Shown: positions 62,221 to 64,000 of the stretch, piece by piece | How the letters are laid out: each line of letters begins with the position of its first letter | How positions within the stretch are numbered: position 1 is the first letter of the stretch | Source: Alkaliphilus sp. NP8 | Lineage (GTDB): Bacteria; Bacillota; Clostridia; Peptostreptococcales; Natronincolaceae | Length of the DNA stretch: 64,000 nt | Assembly (NCBI GenBank): GCA_015978205.1 | Contig: JADWMM010000027.1 | Location: 62,001-126,000, forward strand | Reading direction: 5' to 3' | Position numbers and translations under genes: made by a program | Notes under the pieces: model-generated | Database searches by the model: none | Told to the model about the DNA's origin: nothing | Seen by the model: the letters and a program-made list of their open reading frames with translations, nothing else

Positions 62221-62966
62221 TGCTAGATTTTAAATACGATAAAAAAACTATAGAAAAAAAGCGTAAAAAAATATCTAAAGAATTAATGAATAGGTCTAAT
62301 AACATAAATAGCCATGGAATTAAAGAAATATCTAATGAAGATATAAAAATATTATTTAATCTCTACGATAGCATATTTCTAGATAATTGGTTTGAAAATA
62401 ATTTCCAAGGAAATTTTAAGTTTTCACTATCTAAGCGCATGACTAAAAGTGCAGGCTATACCATTTGTCCTAAAAATATAAGCGAATTAAATCCAAAGGA
62501 TATAGTTATTGAAATACGTATAGGAATAAATTTATTTTTACAATATGATGTTTTAAATCAAATTAAGTTAGTAGGAGGAATAGAAACCCACAATAGCCTT
62601 GAAGCATTGCAGTTAGTTTTGGAACATGAGATTTGTCACGCTATAGAATTTATTAGCTTTTATAAATCTAGTTGCAGGGGAAATAGATTTAAAGTACTAG
62701 TTAATAATCTATTTGGACATACCAGCAGCTATCATCAACTTCCTACAAGTAAAAAGTTAGCAAAACACATGTTTAATTTAAAAATTGGAGATAAAGTATT
62801 GTTCACTTATAAAAGTAAGCCTTTAAATGGTTTTATTTATCGAATAAATAAAAGAGCAACAGTAATGGTAGAAGATAAAGTTGGACAATATGTAGATAGT
62901 AAAGGAAATAGGTATACTAAATATTATATTCCTTTAGATAAATTAGAAACGTTACAAACTAAGTGA
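62220..62966 (+). CDS. SprT-like zinc metalloprotease-fold protein
   Basis: 248 residues, GTG start overlapping the DUF1653 stop. SprT-like domain (about 25-180) with HExxH in LEHEICHAIEF (about 142) and a later His in TSSYHQLP. The C-terminal 60 residues add a small KOW/zinc-ribbon-like beta domain (KIGDKVLFTYKSKPLNGFIYRI). SprT relatives in eukaryotes degrade DNA-protein crosslinks; bacterial ones are poorly known. No Cys cluster seen in the C-terminus. Confidence 0.8.
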   Translation: MLDFKYDKKTIEKKRKKISKELMNRSNNINSHGIKEISNEDIKILFNLYDSIFLDNWFENNFQGNFKFSLSKRMTKSAGYTICPKNISELNPKDIVIEIRIGINLFLQYDVLNQIKLVGGIETHNSLEALQLVLEHEICHAIEFISFYKSSCRGNRFKVLVNNLFGHTSSYHQLPTSKKLAKHMFNLKIGDKVLFTYKSKPLNGFIYRINKRATVMVEDKVGQYVDSKGNRYTKYYIPLDKLETLQTK

Positions 62967-63010
62967 ACCAAAGATTCAGTTCTATTGGTTACAATAAGGA
63001 GGAAATTCAA

Positions 63011-63772
63011 TTGAGATCACCAGATTTAATCGAAGTAAAAAAAATTACATTAAGTAATATACCATGTTTATTAGTAAGACCAAAGTCATTCAAAGGAAAG
63101 TTACCTACGTTATTTCATTATCATGGATGGAGTTCGAAGAAAGAAAATCATAAGTTTTTTGCTACTACTGTATGTCAGTATGGTTACCAGGTTATTTTAC
63201 CTGACTCTAATTATCATGGAGATAGAAATCCTTTAAAAGAGTATGATGTTAATAACTTAAAAGAGTATTTTCCTAAAATTATAATTCAGTCTGTAGATGA
63301 GTTTAGTAGGATAAGAAAAGAAGCTGAAGAATTGTACCATGTAGATGAAAATAGGATTGCAGTATCTGGAAATTCAATGGGCGGGTTTATTACTTCTAGT
63401 ATTTTTGGAAAAAATGTAGACATTAAAGCTTTAATATGCTTAAACGGAGGAAGCTCTTGGAAAAAAGCAATAGACATATTAAAAGAAATGGGTGAATTCG
63501 ATGAAGAATATAATGTATATACAGAAGAGATGAAAAATTTTGATCCTCTTACAAATAAAAACAAGTTTTATCCTAGACCCATTCTAATGCTACATGGTGA
63601 TTCAGATACATTAGTTCCTATAGATATTCAAAGATATTCTTATGAAGAAGTTTATCCATTATATAAAAAAGAGCCTGAAAGAATTAAATTAGAGGAGTAT
63701 AAAAATATAAATCACCATATTAGTATAAGTATGGTAGAGTCTACAGTAATGTGGTTAGATAAATACTTATAA
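63011..63772 (+). CDS. Alpha/beta hydrolase, esterase-like
   Basis: 253 residues from TTG 63011, eight bases after AAGGAGGA; the track's GTG 62963 is upstream of that site. YHGW oxyanion turn, nucleophile elbow GNSMGGF, acid LHGDSDTLVP and His in INHHISI make a full triad. Resembles the prolyl-oligopeptidase-like YitV/peptidase S9 group. Substrate unknown. Confidence 0.88.
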   Translation: MRSPDLIEVKKITLSNIPCLLVRPKSFKGKLPTLFHYHGWSSKKENHKFFATTVCQYGYQVILPDSNYHGDRNPLKEYDVNNLKEYFPKIIIQSVDEFSRIRKEAEELYHVDENRIAVSGNSMGGFITSSIFGKNVDIKALICLNGGSSWKKAIDILKEMGEFDEEYNVYTEEMKNFDPLTNKNKFYPRPILMLHGDSDTLVPIDIQRYSYEEVYPLYKKEPERIKLEEYKNINHHISISMVESTVMWLDKYL

Positions 63773-63941
63773 AAAAAGTGGAAACATTAGAGTTATGGGT
63801 TAGTTACAAAAAAATATATTTTAAATCAACTTTCGACAAAAATATACAATATAATATGTTAAAATAAATTTACAGTTAGAATATATAGCTTTATAAAATC
63901 AACTTTGATAAATAACATAATGTATATGGAGGCGGAATTGA

Positions 63942-64000
63942 TTGAAAATTATAATATATATTTTACTCATAAGTTTAGGTTTAGGAAATGTTCTTCAGTA
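63942..64000 (+). CDS. Start of a membrane or secreted protein gene, truncated by the window
   Basis: TTG after GGAGGCGG opens a hydrophobic frame MKIIIYILLISLGLGNVLQ that is open to the end of the window. It looks like a signal peptide or first membrane helix; nothing more can be said. A TTG three codons earlier in another frame gives a polar sequence and is less likely. Confidence 0.5.
   Translation, partial: MKIIIYILLISLGLGNVLQ

Noticed and set aside
1-64000. tRNA, rRNA, CRISPR arrays, integrases or transposases.
   Set aside because: None seen: no tRNA-like GGTTCGAATC arms, no regularly spaced repeats and no transposase or recombinase ORFs; decayed genes and duplications are the only signs of mobility.

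Overview
The window looks like a chromosome segment of a low-GC, endospore-forming anaerobe of the Clostridia (Clostridiales/Tissierellales type). The DNA is strongly AT-rich, genes have Gram-positive ribosome binding sites (AGGAGG), many starts are TTG or GTG, and almost every gene is on the plus strand. A Spo0E-type phosphatase points to sporulation. The gene repertoire (peptidases, amino-acid uptake, a flavin-linked secreted reductase, no oxidative respiration genes) fits an amino-acid-fermenting anaerobe, but I cannot name the species. I saw no rRNA, tRNA, CRISPR array or intact insertion sequence.

0-12.5 kb: tail of a polysaccharide locus (flippase), a PhnA/YjdM zinc-ribbon protein, then drug- or peptide-response modules: a two-component system with a MacB/FtsX-type ABC transporter, a DUF3796/Xre pair, a penicillin-recognising serine hydrolase, and a MerR-controlled ABC transporter whose ATPase is frameshifted in an A8 run. 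12.5-21.7 kb is a graveyard and insertion zone. It holds decayed duplicates of neighbouring sequence, a deleted MATE exporter, a nuclease lipoprotein that has lost its catalytic domain and a DUF3967 regulator with stop codons. In its midst lies an intact four-gene module: ABC ATPase, a permease with a large outside domain, a second membrane protein and a cytosolic subtilisin-like protease.

21.7-31.2 kb: a YhaQ/YhaP-like ABC-2 exporter, a heterodimeric ABC exporter with one degenerate ATP site, a glycolipid glycosyltransferase with a DedA protein, and two unrecognised membrane proteins. 31.3-39.0 kb: a complete Wadjet-type anti-plasmid system in the order jetD-jetA-jetB-jetC. 39.1-42.1 kb: an unusual three-gene module (DUF1858 plus binding-protein fold, a Cys-rich HypB/UreG-like GTPase, and an ABC ATPase with no permease).

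42.4-64 kb: mostly housekeeping and metabolism. This includes a PAS-GGDEF-HD-GYP c-di-GMP protein, DedA, an Xre repressor divergent from a Spo0E-like gene with a repeated operator between them, a secreted DUF5050-type protein, a metallophosphoesterase, PepF, a drdA-drdI-drdK-like 5-deoxyribose/methylthioribose disposal operon, and a PutP symporter with D-cysteine desulfhydrase and a flavinylated reductase lipoprotein. Pirin, DUF1653, SprT-like and alpha/beta-hydrolase genes follow.

The most novel item is near 60.2-60.5 kb. A 33-residue hydrophobic peptide gene, below the ORF cutoff, is followed by a bidirectional terminator. Beyond it lies a 21-nt copy of the peptide's own translation-start region, with a convergent promoter. 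This is the architecture of a Fst/par-like type I toxin-antitoxin locus.
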